NCBI GenBank assembly: GCA_017428035.1
Contig: JAFRRR010000061.1
Span: 41,282 to 105,281, forward strand
Source: Bacteroidales bacterium
Lineage (GTDB): Bacteria > Bacteroidota > Bacteroidia > Bacteroidales > UBA932
DNA: 64,000 bases
Direction of reading: 5' to 3'
Below, piece after piece: positions 1 to 9,533 of this stretch. The notes under the pieces are model-generated. The model saw only the letters and a program-made list of their open reading frames with translations. It was not told the DNA's origin and ran no database searches. The translations under genes and the position numbers were made by a program. Each line of letters begins with the position of its first letter. The first letter of the stretch is position 1.

Positions 1-873
1 GATGCTGCGCCGCTCCTGAGTGGTGTAGCCCTTCTCACCGCGCACGCCGCGCACGCCAATCTCGTGGGCGAATTCCTCTTCGTCAAACGGCGCCCTGGAG
101 AGCATTTCCCGCTCTTCGGCAGAGAGTTCCACCACATCGTCGTAGAAGCCTTTTATGGTCACGCGGCCATCTTTGTCAATCAGCTGGCTGATGATGTCGC
201 ACAGCACGTTGGCAGGGTTGGCCACGGCGCCGCCGTAGTGGCCGGAATGGAGGTCGGCGGAGGGGCCTTTGACCACGATTTCCATATAGGCCAGGCCGCG
301 CATTCCGCAATTGATGGAGGGGACTTTGGCCGATATCATAGTGGTGTCGGAAACCAGAATCACGTCGCAGGAGAGCATCTCCCTATTGTCCCTGACCCAC
401 GCGGGCAGAGAGGGTGAACTTATCTCCTCTTCCCCTTCGAAAATGAATTTTATATTGTGGTTGAGTTGTCCGGTTTTCACCAGATACTCAAACGCCTTCA
501 GGTGCATGAATATCTGCCCTTTGTCGTCATTGGCACCGCGCGCATATATGGCACCATTGCGGATTTCGGGCTCAAACGGGTCGCTTTTCCACTCGCCTAT
601 CGGGTCCACCGGCTGCACGTCGTAGTGGCCGTAGACCAGCACCGTGGGCCGCGCAGGGTCAATGATTTTCTGAGCGAACACCACCGGGTGGCCTTCGGTA
701 GGATATACATTGGCACTGTCGGCTCCGGCCTCCATCAGAAGCTCTGTGAGACGGAAGGCGCAGCGCGACATATCCTCTGCGTGCTCCGGCTCGCTGCTCA
801 CCGACGGGATGCGCAGCAGAGAGAATAATTCATCGTAAAATCGGGACTCGTTTTGCTTAATATATTGATTCAT
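1..873 (-). CDS. M20-family dipeptidase/metallohydrolase, C-terminus beyond left edge
   Basis: Zinc-dependent cytosolic peptidase of the M20/M25/M40 family, most like the nonspecific dipeptidases (CNDP2/PepV group). I translated the 291 codons present from the ATG at 873. Visible motifs: YGHYDVQP at residues 81-88 (metal ligand His83, Asp85), GANDDKG at 113-119 (bridging Asp), and FEGEEE at 145-150 (general base and metal-binding glutamates), in the normal order and spacing. There is no signal peptide, which fits a cytoplasmic enzyme. The C-terminal part with the last metal ligand is outside the window. It is transcribed away from tig; a TATTTTTG (-7 type) element sits on the minus strand at 888-895, but no good -33 box is seen. 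Substrate is not predictable. Confidence 0.9.
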   Translation of the reverse strand, partial: MNQYIKQNESRFYDELFSLLRIPSVSSEPEHAEDMSRCAFRLTELLMEAGADSANVYPTEGHPVVFAQKIIDPARPTVLVYGHYDVQPVDPIGEWKSDPFEPEIRNGAIYARGANDDKGQIFMHLKAFEYLVKTGQLNHNIKFIFEGEEEISSPSLPAWVRDNREMLSCDVILVSDTTMISAKVPSINCGMRGLAYMEIVVKGPSADLHSGHYGGAVANPANVLCDIISQLIDKDGRVTIKGFYDDVVELSAEEREMLSRAPFDEEEFAHEIGVRGVRGEKGYTTQERRSI

Positions 874-907
874 ATATCGTATTTTTACAAAAATAGCTAA
901 TTTTTAC

Positions 908-915
908 TAACTTTG
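908..915 (+). promoter_or_regulatory. Candidate Bacteroidota -7 promoter element upstream of tig
   Basis: TAACTTTG matches the TAnnTTTG element recognised by the Bacteroidota primary sigma factor. It lies 39 bp before the chosen tig start and would give a leader of about 36 nt. No clear TTG -33 box is visible, so support is moderate. Confidence 0.4.
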
Positions 916-954
916 TGGACTTTTAGCGCGACAATAAATCATATTAATAATAAA

Positions 955-2277
955 ATGCAGATCAAAGAGAAAAAAATTGACGACCTCAACCTTAAGTTGA
1001 CCGTCACACTGGACAAGGCAGACTGGGAAGAGCCCAGGAAGAAAAAACTCAACAATTTCCGCCATAAGGCCGACATCAAGGGGTTCCGCAAGGGTATGGC
1101 TCCGATGTCGCTCATAGAGCGTCTCTACGGCGGCCAGGCTATGGCAGAAGTTGTCAACGGCCTGATTAGCGACGGCATCAACAAACACATCGAGGACAAG
1201 AAGCTGGAAATCATAGGCGAGCCTCTCCCCACCGACAAGGATATGAAAAATGACTGGGAGAATGGCGAAAAGCTCAGCTTTGAATACGAAATGGGTCTTT
1301 ATCCCAAGATTGACGTGGACATCACCGCAGAGGACAACATCCCCTACTACAAGGTGCGCGTGACCGAGGCTGCAAAGGCTGACTACAAGAAGAACCTGCT
1401 CAAGCAGTTCGGCACTCTGGTAGACGGCAAGAAACTTGGCGCCGACGACTTTATGACCGCCGATTTCGAGCAGGGCGAGACCAAGGTAGAGGACACCTAC
1501 GTGGCGCTGCGCTCTATGGCTTCTGAAGAAATCAAGAAGAGTTTCATAGGCATCAAGCCGGGCGAGGTGCGCGACGTGAACGTGGTTGAGACCTTTGCCA
1601 ACGAGACCGACCGCGCCGCTATGCTCCACCTCAAGAAAGAGGAGCTGGCCACCAAGGAGCCCGTATGGAAGATGACCGTGAAGAGCATCAAGACCTACAA
1701 GGATGCCGAGGAGAACCAGGAGACCTACGACAAGATTTTTGGCAAGGACGTGGTCAAGACTCCCGAGGACTTTGACAAGAAGATTGCAGAGCGCCTGGCA
1801 GATGAATATCAGGGCGAGAGTGACTACCGCTTCAGCATAGACGCCCGCGAGTATCTGGTAAATAAGGCTGACATCAAGCTTCCCGAGGCGTTCATCAAGC
1901 GCTGGTTGCTGGCCGCAAACGAGGGCAAGTTCACCGCAGAGGACATCGAGAAGGACTTTGACGCCTTTATGAAGGATTTCCGCTGGGACATCGTGCGCAA
2001 CCGCCTTATGAAGGCTCACGACATCAAGGTCACCAAAGAGGATATGGAGCGCGAGGCACGTGCTTTCGTGAACTATCAGTACGCTATGTACGGCCTCTCT
2101 TCCCTGCCCGAAGAGCAGACCAAAGAGGCTGCAACCCGCCTCCTTGCAGACCAGGAGCAGGCTCGCCGCATCTACGAGAAGGTAGAGAACGACCTGGCTG
2201 TAGATTATATCAAGAAAAACGCTACCCTGACCAAGAAGAGCATCTCGCTGGACAAGATGCGCGAACTGGCAAAATAA
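955..2277 (+). CDS. tig: Trigger factor, ribosome-associated chaperone
   Basis: Ribosome-bound chaperone that shields nascent chains. The ATG at 955 gives a 440-residue protein beginning [10 protein letters not shown]; an upstream in-frame TTG at 913 lies inside the -7 promoter element and is rejected. The N-terminal ribosome-binding domain shows the FRKGMAP segment around residues 48-54, equivalent to the GFRxGKxP signature loop. A middle FKBP-like region and a long helical C-terminal domain follow. Length fits the Bacteroidota family. It is followed 5 bp later by clpP and then clpX, the classic tig-clpP-clpX order, so one transcript is likely. Confidence 0.95.
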   Translation: MQIKEKKIDDLNLKLTVTLDKADWEEPRKKKLNNFRHKADIKGFRKGMAPMSLIERLYGGQAMAEVVNGLISDGINKHIEDKKLEIIGEPLPTDKDMKNDWENGEKLSFEYEMGLYPKIDVDITAEDNIPYYKVRVTEAAKADYKKNLLKQFGTLVDGKKLGADDFMTADFEQGETKVEDTYVALRSMASEEIKKSFIGIKPGEVRDVNVVETFANETDRAAMLHLKKEELATKEPVWKMTVKSIKTYKDAEENQETYDKIFGKDVVKTPEDFDKKIAERLADEYQGESDYRFSIDAREYLVNKADIKLPEAFIKRWLLAANEGKFTAEDIEKDFDAFMKDFRWDIVRNRLMKAHDIKVTKEDMEREARAFVNYQYAMYGLSSLPEEQTKEAATRLLADQEQARRIYEKVENDLAVDYIKKNATLTKKSISLDKMRELAK

Positions 2278-2282
2278 CTCTT

Positions 2283-2969
2283 ATGAAATCTGAATTCGAA
2301 AAATTCGCGGTCAAGGATCGCGGCATAAGTTCGCTGACGCTGGACGGCTACCGCAAGATTGTCTCCAGCTATATGAACCCTATGATCATAGAGGAGCGCC
2401 AGCTGAACGTGGCCCAGATGGACGTATTCTCCCGCCTGATGATGGACCGCATCATCTTTCTGGGATGCCCCATCAACGACGAGGTGGCCAACATCATCCA
2501 GGCACAGCTGCTGTTCCTGGACAGCAACGGGTATGACAGCGACATTTCGCTGTATATAAACTCCCCCGGCGGCGAGGTGTATGCAGGCCTCGGCATCTAC
2601 GACACTATGCAGACCATCGCCAGCGACGTGCATACCATCAACACCGGCCTTGCGGCATCTATGGCCTCCATACTGCTGGCAGCCGGCACCAAGGGCAAGC
2701 GCAGCGCCCTGCCCCACAGCCGCGTGATGATTCACCAGCCTATGGGCGGCGCTCAGGGACAGGCCTCCGACATAGAGATCACCGCCCGCGAGATCCTCAA
2801 GCTCAAGGACGAGCTCTATCAGATTCTGGCAGAGCACACCGGCAAGACTTTCAAGCAGATTGTGAAGGACGCCGACCGCGACTACTGGATGACGTCAAAG
2901 GACGCTCTTGAATATGGAATGATAGACGAAATTGTTACAAGACCTGCCTCCAAGGCAGCCAGGAAATAA
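2283..2969 (+). CDS. clpP: ATP-dependent Clp protease proteolytic subunit
   Basis: Serine protease subunit of the ClpXP machine; it forms a double heptameric barrel in the cytoplasm. In the 228-residue product the catalytic triad is visible: Ser126 in TGLAASMAS, His151 in MIHQPMGG, and Asp200 in DADRDYW, at the spacing of the E. coli enzyme. The oxyanion/handle region SPGGEV is at 94-99. Its stop codon overlaps the clpX start by one base (TAATG), indicating translational coupling with its unfoldase partner. Confidence 0.97.
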   Translation: MKSEFEKFAVKDRGISSLTLDGYRKIVSSYMNPMIIEERQLNVAQMDVFSRLMMDRIIFLGCPINDEVANIIQAQLLFLDSNGYDSDISLYINSPGGEVYAGLGIYDTMQTIASDVHTINTGLAASMASILLAAGTKGKRSALPHSRVMIHQPMGGAQGQASDIEITAREILKLKDELYQILAEHTGKTFKQIVKDADRDYWMTSKDALEYGMIDEIVTRPASKAARK

Positions 2970-4228
2970 TGGCAAAAACTCCCAAGACACCCTCCCGGTG
3001 CGTTTTCTGCGGCCGCAGCCAGGACGAAGTGAACCTGCTCATCACCACAGAGAACGCCGCCATCTGCAGCGACTGCGCAGAGGCTGCGTATAATGCGGTG
3101 CGCGAGGTCCTTCACCCCGCCGGCAGTTCCATAAAGAGCAACGGCAAGGTCACCGGCGAATTCTCGCTCAAGAAACCGCGCGAGATGTACGACTTTATGA
3201 GTCAGTACGTCATTGGCCAGGACGCCGCCAAGAAGGTGCTGGCGGTGGCGGTATACAACCACTACAAGCGCATCGAAAACGAAGGCAACAGCGTCATAGA
3301 GAAGTCCAACATTCTGCTGGTTGGTCCCACCGGCACAGGTAAGACCCTGCTGGCCCGCACCATCGCCAAGATGCTTAACGTGCCGTTTGCCATTGTGGAC
3401 GCCACCATCCTCACCGAGGCGGGTTATGTGGGAGAAGATGTAGAGAGCATCCTCACCCGGCTGCTTCAGGATGCCGACTACGATGTCAAGCGCGCCGAGC
3501 GCGGCATCGTGTTCATAGACGAGATAGACAAGATTGCCCGCAAGAGCGACAATCCCTCCATCACCCGCGACGTGTCGGGCGAGGGCGTGCAGCAGGCGCT
3601 TTTGAAAATCATAGAGGGCAGCATAGTGAACGTTCCTCCTCAGGGCGGCCGCAAACATCCTGAGCAGCAGATGATTGCCGTGAACACCGACAATATATTG
3701 TTCATCTGCGGCGGTGCCTTTGAAGGCATAGAGCGCCACATCGCCCACCGTCTGAACACGCAGGTTGTGGGTTATGACGCCCAGAAGCGGCGCGACTTGA
3801 TAGACAAGAACAATATGATGCAGTACGTGGCGCCTCAGGATCTGCGCGCCTACGGACTCATCCCCGAGATAATCGGCCGCCTGCCGGTGATCACACACCT
3901 CAACGCGCTGGACCGCAACACCCTGCGCGCCATACTCACCGAGCCCAAAGACAGCATCATAAAGCAGTACACAGAGCTTTTCCGCCTGGACGGAATAGAG
4001 CTGGTGATTGGCGAGGATGTGCTGGACTTTATCGTGGACAAGGCCATAGAGTTCAAGCTGGGCGCCCGCGGACTCCGCTCCATTTGCGAGACTATGATGA
4101 TGGACGCTATGTTCGATGCCCCCACCAGCAAGAAAAAGAAGTTTGTGGTTACCCTTGACTATGCAAAGCAAAAGGTAGAGCAGAGCGCACTGTACGTCAC
4201 CGCTCTCACCACCAGGGAAGATGACTAA
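2969..4228 (+). CDS. clpX: ClpX ATP-dependent unfoldase
   Basis: AAA+ unfoldase that recognises substrates and feeds them to ClpP. The 419-residue product has the N-terminal C4 zinc-binding domain (Cys11, Cys14, Cys33, Cys36), Walker A GPTGTGKT at 119-126, Walker B with Asp184-Glu185, and the sensor/arginine region [12 protein letters not shown]. At the position of the ClpP-contact IGF loop I read VGY, probably a lineage variant. It overlaps clpP by one base and the following glycosyltransferase by eight. Confidence 0.97.
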   Translation: MAKTPKTPSRCVFCGRSQDEVNLLITTENAAICSDCAEAAYNAVREVLHPAGSSIKSNGKVTGEFSLKKPREMYDFMSQYVIGQDAAKKVLAVAVYNHYKRIENEGNSVIEKSNILLVGPTGTGKTLLARTIAKMLNVPFAIVDATILTEAGYVGEDVESILTRLLQDADYDVKRAERGIVFIDEIDKIARKSDNPSITRDVSGEGVQQALLKIIEGSIVNVPPQGGRKHPEQQMIAVNTDNILFICGGAFEGIERHIAHRLNTQVVGYDAQKRRDLIDKNNMMQYVAPQDLRAYGLIPEIIGRLPVITHLNALDRNTLRAILTEPKDSIIKQYTELFRLDGIELVIGEDVLDFIVDKAIEFKLGARGLRSICETMMMDAMFDAPTSKKKKFVVTLDYAKQKVEQSALYVTALTTREDD

Positions 4229-5141
4229 GGTTTCGGTCATAATCCCCCTGTACAACTCTGCACGGTTTTTACCTTCCCTTTTCGAAAATATCGCGCAGCA
4301 GACCATCGCTGCCGATCTGGAATTCATTTTCATAGACGATCACGGCAGCGACGATTCGCTATCGGCGGCCCGTTCGCTGGCAGCCTCGTCGCCGCTCAAG
4401 TGCGTCTTTGGCGCCACCGCGTCCAACGGCGGCCCCGGCGCCGCCCGCAACGTGGGCCTCAAGATGGCCGGCGGCGAATATGTCGCTTTCCTGGACAGCG
4501 ACGACGCCCTGGATTTTTCGTTCTGCGAAAAACTCTACAATGCCACCCTGGCAGCCGATGCCGACCTGGCCTACTGCGACATACTTGCAGTAAAGGGCTC
4601 CGGCAGCACGGTTTGGAGCAACCCCGTGGTGGCTTCCGGCCCGTTTGACAGCGAAAAGCGGCTCTTCTTCCTGAAGAACTATAAATCGTATTTCACCTCT
4701 TTCATATACAGGCGCACCCTGCTGACCCGCGAGGGAATCTGTTTCCCCGCCACCCGCAGTGCAGAGGACAGCTGCTTTTTGACCGAGGCGCTGCTTTGCG
4801 CCGGCAGCATCGCCTGCGTGCAGGAGCCCCTCTACATCTATCAGATGCGCGGCGACTCCCTCTCGCTGGGACGCCTGGACGGACGGCATATGCAGCGGAT
4901 GACATCTTTCGACGCCCTGCTGGACTTTGCACGCAGCAAGAATCTGTACGATGAGTTTGGACAGATGCTGGACTATCTCTATGTGAAAAAGGCCGCCGTG
5001 GGCGCCGCCCGCAACAACCCCCTCGCCCGCCGCGAGATCCGCCGGCACTGCCTGGCCGCCGTGCCCGGCTTCCGCAAGAGCCGCTACTGGCGCTCAGACC
5101 TCAAACTCCGCCTAGCCGCCTGCCTCCTCCTGGGGCTGTAA
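4221..5141 (+). CDS. Family 2 glycosyltransferase
   Basis: Predicted GT-A fold inverting glycosyltransferase transferring a sugar from a nucleotide donor to a glycan or lipid acceptor at the cytoplasmic face. The N-terminus VSVIIPLYNSARFL and the IDDHGSDDS segment are the nucleotide-binding start of GT2, and FLDSDDAL (about residues 91-98) carries the metal-binding DxD. Length is 306 residues with no membrane segments. Its ATG lies within the end of clpX (8-base overlap), so it rides on the tig-clpP-clpX transcript; this linkage is unusual for a surface-glycan enzyme. It converges on rfbB, with a bidirectional terminator between. Acceptor and donor are not predictable. Confidence 0.85.
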   Translation: MTKVSVIIPLYNSARFLPSLFENIAQQTIAADLEFIFIDDHGSDDSLSAARSLAASSPLKCVFGATASNGGPGAARNVGLKMAGGEYVAFLDSDDALDFSFCEKLYNATLAADADLAYCDILAVKGSGSTVWSNPVVASGPFDSEKRLFFLKNYKSYFTSFIYRRTLLTREGICFPATRSAEDSCFLTEALLCAGSIACVQEPLYIYQMRGDSLSLGRLDGRHMQRMTSFDALLDFARSKNLYDEFGQMLDYLYVKKAAVGAARNNPLARREIRRHCLAAVPGFRKSRYWRSDLKLRLAACLLLGL

Positions 5142-5181
5142 AACCCAAAAGGCCGTCCCCATTGCTGGAGCCGGCCTTTTG
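5141..5181. terminator. Bidirectional rho-independent terminator, copy 1 of a 39-bp inverted pair
   Basis: A hairpin with arms AAAAGGCCG (5147-5155) and CGGCCTTTT (5172-5180), with A and T tracts on the outside so it can act in both directions, between the converging glycosyltransferase and rfbB. Positions 5141-5179 are the exact reverse complement of 8565-8603, including the loop. Confidence 0.85.
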
Positions 5182-5199
5182 TATTGCATAAGCTGGACG

Positions 5200-6342
5200 C
5201 TAGCGCCCGTCGTACATTTCTTTGTAGTAGTTCTGATAGTCGCCGCTGGTGACATTGTCCATCCAGGCCTGGTTGTCCAGATACCAGCGGACGGTCTTCT
5301 CTATGCCCTCTTCGAACTGGAGAGAAGGCTCCCAGCCCAGTTCGCGCTGCAGCTTGGAAGAGTCTATCGCATAGCGCAGGTCGTGGCCGGCGCGGTCGGT
5401 GACATAGGTTATCAGGTTCATATCCTCGCCCGGCGCGCGGCCCAGCAGACGGTCCACGGTGTTGATAAGCACCTTGATGATGTCTATGTTCTTCCACTCG
5501 TTGAAACCGCCTATATTGTAGGTGTCGCCAATCTTTCCCTTGTGGAAAATGAGGTCAATGGCGCGGGCGTGGTCCTCTACAAAAAGCCAGTCGCGCACAT
5601 TCTCGCCCTTGCCGTATACCGGCAGCGGCTTGCTGTGGCGGATATTGTTTATGAACAGCGGTATCAGCTTCTCGGGGAACTGGTAGGGACCATAGTTGTT
5701 GCTGCAGTTGGTCACTATGGTCGGCATCCCGTAGGTGTCGTGGAATGCCCGCACAAAGTGGTCGCTGGAGGCCTTGGAGGCACTGTATGGGCTGTGCGGC
5801 TGATATTTGAGGTCTTCTGTGAAGAACTTCTCGCCATAGGCAAGATGGTGCTCGCCGCTGGAGGCCTTGGTGGTGAACGGCGGCTCTATCCCTTCTGGAT
5901 GGGTCATCTCCAGGGCGCCGTATACCTCGTCGGTAGAGATGTGGTAGAAGCGCTTCCCCTCAAATTTCTCCGGCAGGGCTTCCCAAGTCAGTTTGGCCGC
6001 CTGCAGCAGGCTCAGCGTGCCCATCACGTTGGTCCGGGCAAAGGTAAACGGATCTTTGATGCTGCGGTCCACGTGGCTCTCGGCGGCAAGGTGTATCACG
6101 CCGCTGATGCCGTACTGCCCGAACAGCTTCATCATCAGTTCAAAGTCGCAGATGTCACCCTTTACGAACAGATAGTTGGGCTTGCTCTCAATGTCGCGCA
6201 GGTTGGCCAGATTGCCGGCATAGGTCAGCTTGTCCAGATTGATGATGCGCACGTCGGGGTATTTGTTCACGAACAGCCGCACCACGTGGCTGCCTATGAA
6301 CCCGGCACCGCCGGTAATCATTATTGTCTTTTTGAAATCCAT
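5200..6342 (-). CDS. rfbB: dTDP-glucose 4,6-dehydratase
   Basis: Converts dTDP-glucose to dTDP-4-keto-6-deoxyglucose, the second step toward dTDP-rhamnose and related sugars. It is an extended short-chain dehydrogenase of 380 residues: NAD-binding ITGGAGFIGSH near residues 9-19, the dehydratase STDEVYG motif (Asp-Glu acid/base pair), and the YSASK Tyr/Lys motif. It begins immediately after the rfbA stop with no intergenic base, so the two form an operon. rfbC and rfbD, needed to complete dTDP-rhamnose, are not in this window. Confidence 0.95.
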   Translation of the reverse strand: MDFKKTIMITGGAGFIGSHVVRLFVNKYPDVRIINLDKLTYAGNLANLRDIESKPNYLFVKGDICDFELMMKLFGQYGISGVIHLAAESHVDRSIKDPFTFARTNVMGTLSLLQAAKLTWEALPEKFEGKRFYHISTDEVYGALEMTHPEGIEPPFTTKASSGEHHLAYGEKFFTEDLKYQPHSPYSASKASSDHFVRAFHDTYGMPTIVTNCSNNYGPYQFPEKLIPLFINNIRHSKPLPVYGKGENVRDWLFVEDHARAIDLIFHKGKIGDTYNIGGFNEWKNIDIIKVLINTVDRLLGRAPGEDMNLITYVTDRAGHDLRYAIDSSKLQRELGWEPSLQFEEGIEKTVRWYLDNQAWMDNVTSGDYQNYYKEMYDGR

Positions 6343-7212
6343 CTACAGCAGATTTAAAAGGTATTGTCCGTAACTGTTGCCGGCCATCGGCCGTGCCAGA
6401 GATTCAAGTTTTTCAGAGGATATCCAGCCCTTGCGCCAGGCTATCTCTTCCAGGCAGGCGACGCACTCTCCGGTGCGGTCTTCAATGGCTTCTACAAAGG
6501 TGGAGGCCTGGCTCAGGCTGCCGAAAGTGCCGGTGTCCAGCCAGGCGAAACCTGTACCCAACTGCATCAGTTTCAACTTTCCGCGGCTTAAGAATTCCTG
6601 GTTCACAGAGGTGATTTCCAGCTCTCCGCGCGCCGACGGCTTCACGTTTTCTGCTATCGAAACGACCTCGTTCGGGTAGAAATAGAGCCCTGTCACGGCA
6701 TAGTTGCTCTTGGGCTGCGCCGGCTTCTCTTCTATAGAAACGCAGTTGCCGTCGACATCGAACTCTGCCACACCGTAGCGCTGGGGGTCAGCCACGCGAT
6801 AGCCGAAAATGGTGGCCTTGCCGCCCTTTTGGGCAGTTTCCACAGCCTCTGCCAGCATCGCCTCAAAGCCCTGACCGTGAAAGATATTGTCGCCCAGCAC
6901 CAGGCAGGCACAGTCGCTGCCTATAAAATCCTTGCCGATGATAAAGGCCTGCGCAAGGCCGTCGGGAGAGGGCTGCTCGGCATAGCTGAAATGCACGCCA
7001 AAGTCGCTGCCGTCGCCCATCAGGCGCCTGAATGCCGGAAGGTCCTGCGGCGTGGATATAATCAGTATCTCGCGGATTCCGGCCTGCATCAGCACCGAAA
7101 CCGGATAATATATCATAGGCTTGTCATAGACTGGGAGCAGCTGCTTGCTGACCCCTTTTGTGATTGGATAGAGCCTGGTTCCGCTGCCGCCGGCAAGGAC
7201 GATACCCTTCAT
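6343..7212 (-). CDS. rfbA: Glucose-1-phosphate thymidylyltransferase
   Basis: Makes dTDP-glucose from glucose 1-phosphate and dTTP. The 289-residue product opens with the nucleotidyltransferase signature [13 protein letters not shown] (about 6-18), followed by [15 protein letters not shown], and contains EEKP and the LGDN segment with the metal-binding Asp. Length fits the short RmlA family. It is the first gene of the rfbA-rfbB pair and is divergent from a vWA lipoprotein across an 87-bp gap. A minus-strand TATATTTG element lies at 7293-7300, but it would leave a long leader and lacks a clear -33 box. Confidence 0.95.
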   Translation of the reverse strand: MKGIVLAGGSGTRLYPITKGVSKQLLPVYDKPMIYYPVSVLMQAGIREILIISTPQDLPAFRRLMGDGSDFGVHFSYAEQPSPDGLAQAFIIGKDFIGSDCACLVLGDNIFHGQGFEAMLAEAVETAQKGGKATIFGYRVADPQRYGVAEFDVDGNCVSIEEKPAQPKSNYAVTGLYFYPNEVVSIAENVKPSARGELEITSVNQEFLSRGKLKLMQLGTGFAWLDTGTFGSLSQASTFVEAIEDRTGECVACLEEIAWRKGWISSEKLESLARPMAGNSYGQYLLNLL

Positions 7213-7299
7213 AAGTGAAAAAAATTAAAAAAAGTCTGTTAAGATTTGCCTACTGCTGCATTTAATAAAGCGAGAAGGCAAATAAGTGTTTACAAATAT

Positions 7300-8520
7300 A
7301 TGAAAAAAATAAATGGAATATCCCTCTTGGCTGCAGGCTTGGTGATGGTGGCATCTCTTGCCGGCTGCTCCAAGGGATTTATGGATTACTATCCGGCAAA
7401 GGATGCTGCCGCGGTAGATGGTTTGCCGGGCGAATATAGCAGTGACGTATACGGCGGCGAAAGTGGCGGTGAAGGACAGGAAGGCATTAACTATGCCAGC
7501 GGCGTTGTGACTGCCGGCGAGTGGAACGACATTGCCAACTGGGACTTTTGGAGCAAACTGCTCAACAACCAGGACTGGGCCGGCTACGCATCTTTCTACA
7601 GTTTCTATCCCCGCAACTTTGTTTATGTAGAGCTCAAGGACTCTTTTGACGCTCCCGTGTGCGGAATGAAGGTGAAACTCCAGAAAAACGGACAGGATGT
7701 GTGGGAGGCTATCAGCGACAACACCGGTCACGCTGCCCTCTGGGCAAATCTGACCGACGATTCTTTCAAGGTGAATCCCGACGACTATTCCCTGACCATC
7801 AATGGCAGCACATATAAAGACCTTCAGTTCACCACACCCAACACTGCCGAAGTTGCCGTGAACAAATACACCGTGGCGCCAATGAAGGTGCTGGATGCGA
7901 TTGACGTGGCGTTCATAGTAGATGCCACCGGCAGTATGGGAGACGAGATCGGCTTCCTGAAAGCCGATCTGAAGGCAATCCTTGAGCTGGTGGGCCAGCA
8001 GTGCACCGCCCAGGTGCGCACCGGCACAGTGTTCTATCGCGACGAAGGCGATGAATACGTCACCAAATTCTCCCAGTTTACCAACGATGTGAACGAGACT
8101 TCCAAATATATTGGCAAGCAGGACGCTGAGGGCGGTGGAGACTGGGAAGAGGCTGTACACAAAGCCCTGGAAACTGGTATCCAGTCGTTGCAGTGGGACA
8201 CCCACGTAAAGAGCCGTGTAGCCTTTATGCTGCTGGACGCTCCGCCCCATCACGAAGATGCCATCATAGCCTCCTGCCAGAAATCTATTGCCAAGTATGC
8301 CGAAATGGGTATTAAGATAATTCCGGTATCGGCCAGCGGCATTGACAAGGGCACCGAATACCTGCTCCGCAGCTTTGCGATGGCAACCAACGGAACATAC
8401 GTATTCATCACCAATCACAGCGGCGTGGGCGGAGAGCACATTGAAGCCACCGTGGGTGAATACCAGGTAGAGAAACTTCGAGACCTCATAGCGAGACTTA
8501 TTATAGCTTACGCGAAGTAA
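7300..8520 (+). CDS. von Willebrand factor A domain lipoprotein
   Basis: Predicted envelope lipoprotein of 406 residues. The ATG at 7300 is preferred over upstream frames because it starts the signal peptide (MKKINGISLL, then lipobox LAGC with Cys at about residue 23). An Ig-like or prealbumin-like region at about 110-190 (SFDAPVCGMKVKLQKNG) precedes a vWA domain at about 205-400 with a MIDAS motif DATGSMGDE near 208 and downstream FMLLDAPPHH. The metal-ion site suggests binding of a protein or surface ligand. It lies alone between rfbA and the copy 2 terminator. Function is unknown. Confidence 0.85.
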   Translation: MKKINGISLLAAGLVMVASLAGCSKGFMDYYPAKDAAAVDGLPGEYSSDVYGGESGGEGQEGINYASGVVTAGEWNDIANWDFWSKLLNNQDWAGYASFYSFYPRNFVYVELKDSFDAPVCGMKVKLQKNGQDVWEAISDNTGHAALWANLTDDSFKVNPDDYSLTINGSTYKDLQFTTPNTAEVAVNKYTVAPMKVLDAIDVAFIVDATGSMGDEIGFLKADLKAILELVGQQCTAQVRTGTVFYRDEGDEYVTKFSQFTNDVNETSKYIGKQDAEGGGDWEEAVHKALETGIQSLQWDTHVKSRVAFMLLDAPPHHEDAIIASCQKSIAKYAEMGIKIIPVSASGIDKGTEYLLRSFAMATNGTYVFITNHSGVGGEHIEATVGEYQVEKLRDLIARLIIAYAK

Positions 8521-8564
8521 GCCTCGTCATCTGTATTTTAAGTTATATTAGTTATTTGTCGAAG

Positions 8565-8603
8565 AAAGGCCGGCTCCAGCAATGGGGACGGCCTTTTGGG
8601 TTT
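8565..8603. terminator. Bidirectional rho-independent terminator, copy 2 of a 39-bp inverted pair
   Basis: Hairpin AAAGGCCG/CGGCCTTTT between the vWA lipoprotein and the converging SPFH gene. It is identical, base for base and in opposite orientation, to 5141-5179. The matching loop shows duplication of one element rather than two independently evolved terminators. Confidence 0.85.
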
Positions 8604-8633
8604 CGGTATCGGTCCAAAATGTTGCAGGATTCA

Positions 8634-9479
8634 TCACTGTTTGTTCAGCGCAGGGAGGTTAATCATCATTCCGGCACCTTGACCGGCAGACACTTCGGGG
8701 AGCTTACCGTCCCACTTTTCTATCCAGTCCTCCTGAATGATGAAGGGGCTGAGCGAGGCGGCAATAGTGCGGTTGTAGTATGCCTCGGCGTCGGCCCTTA
8801 CACGGGTGGCCTCGGCCTCACCCTTAGCCTTGGCTATCGCAATCTGCGCGTTGGCTTCGGCCTGTTTCACCAGATTCTCTGCCTTCAGCGCTTCCTGGAT
8901 GGCCTGGTTCTTGGCCTCGATGGCAGCGGACAGGGATGCCGGAGGAGTGATCTGGGAGGTGAATTCATTTACCTTGAAACCCTCGTCTTCCAGGCTCTTT
9001 TCCAACATAGCCCTCACTTCTGCCTCAAACTTGGCCCTGTTGGCCATCAACTCATCCGAGGTGTAGTTGTTGGCGCAGATACGGTAGGCATCGTAGATGC
9101 AGGTGCGCATATAACCAGCTTCGATGTCACGCAGCGGACGGCGGTACTTGTTGAACACGTAGGTCGCCTTGGAGCGGTCCAGCTGGTAGGCCAGCAGCGG
9201 ATCCATAAGAAATTCGGCGGCGTCTTTGGTGGTGACGGTAAACGGACTGTAGTCCACCCTCTGTATGTAGACGGGATATGTGAACACATCAGTGGTAATG
9301 GGGTTGTAAAAAATTATACCGCTTACCTGCGTAGCTTTGAGCTCGCCCTGCTCGGTGAGCGAGAATTTGCGGAACTTGATACCAATCTCACTGTTGTCCA
9401 CCATCTTGGTGCAGCAGAGAAGGAGTATGAACAGAGCAACGGCCACTGCCGACCAGATTAAAATTTTCTTGTTTTTCAT
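8634..9479 (-). CDS. SPFH/prohibitin-family membrane protein
   Basis: Membrane-anchored band 7/prohibitin-like protein of 281 residues. One N-terminal hydrophobic helix (residues 7-24) carries a Cys-Cys pair near its end, followed by an SPFH domain (about 30-190) and an alanine/glutamate-rich coiled-coil (about 190-240, with EAKNQAIQEALKAE and AIAKAKGEAEA). Such proteins form large ring or cage assemblies at membranes and often regulate membrane proteases. Whether the CC pair makes it a lipoprotein is unclear. It has its own candidate promoter just upstream, so it is probably not part of PUL 1. Confidence 0.85.
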   Translation of the reverse strand: MKNKKILIWSAVAVALFILLLCCTKMVDNSEIGIKFRKFSLTEQGELKATQVSGIIFYNPITTDVFTYPVYIQRVDYSPFTVTTKDAAEFLMDPLLAYQLDRSKATYVFNKYRRPLRDIEAGYMRTCIYDAYRICANNYTSDELMANRAKFEAEVRAMLEKSLEDEGFKVNEFTSQITPPASLSAAIEAKNQAIQEALKAENLVKQAEANAQIAIAKAKGEAEATRVRADAEAYYNRTIAASLSPFIIQEDWIEKWDGKLPEVSAGQGAGMMINLPALNKQ

Positions 9480-9501
9480 ATCGGTATTATCGTTTTATGC
9501 A

Positions 9502-9533
9502 CAAATGTATATAAAAACATCTTACCACTCCAA
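9502..9533 (-). promoter_or_regulatory. Candidate promoter of the SPFH gene
   Basis: On the minus strand a TTG box (complement of 9531-9533), 21 bp, then TACATTTG (9509 to 9502), matching the Bacteroidota consensus. It would give a leader of about 19 nt and overlaps the end of the upstream gene. Confidence 0.5.

Noticed and set aside
907..2019. 370-codon open frame antisense to tig
   Set aside because: Lies wholly opposite a well-recognised trigger factor gene; the protein has no family features and is a codon-bias shadow.
2882..4333. 483-codon open frame antisense to clpX
   Set aside because: Opposite the clpX coding sequence, with low-information composition; not a gene.
5180..8564. Invertible promoter (phase variation) between the 39-bp repeats
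   Set aside because: The repeats are terminators and no promoter near them would be switched by inversion; no invertase gene is nearby. Kept only as a possible inversion or dispersed repeat.
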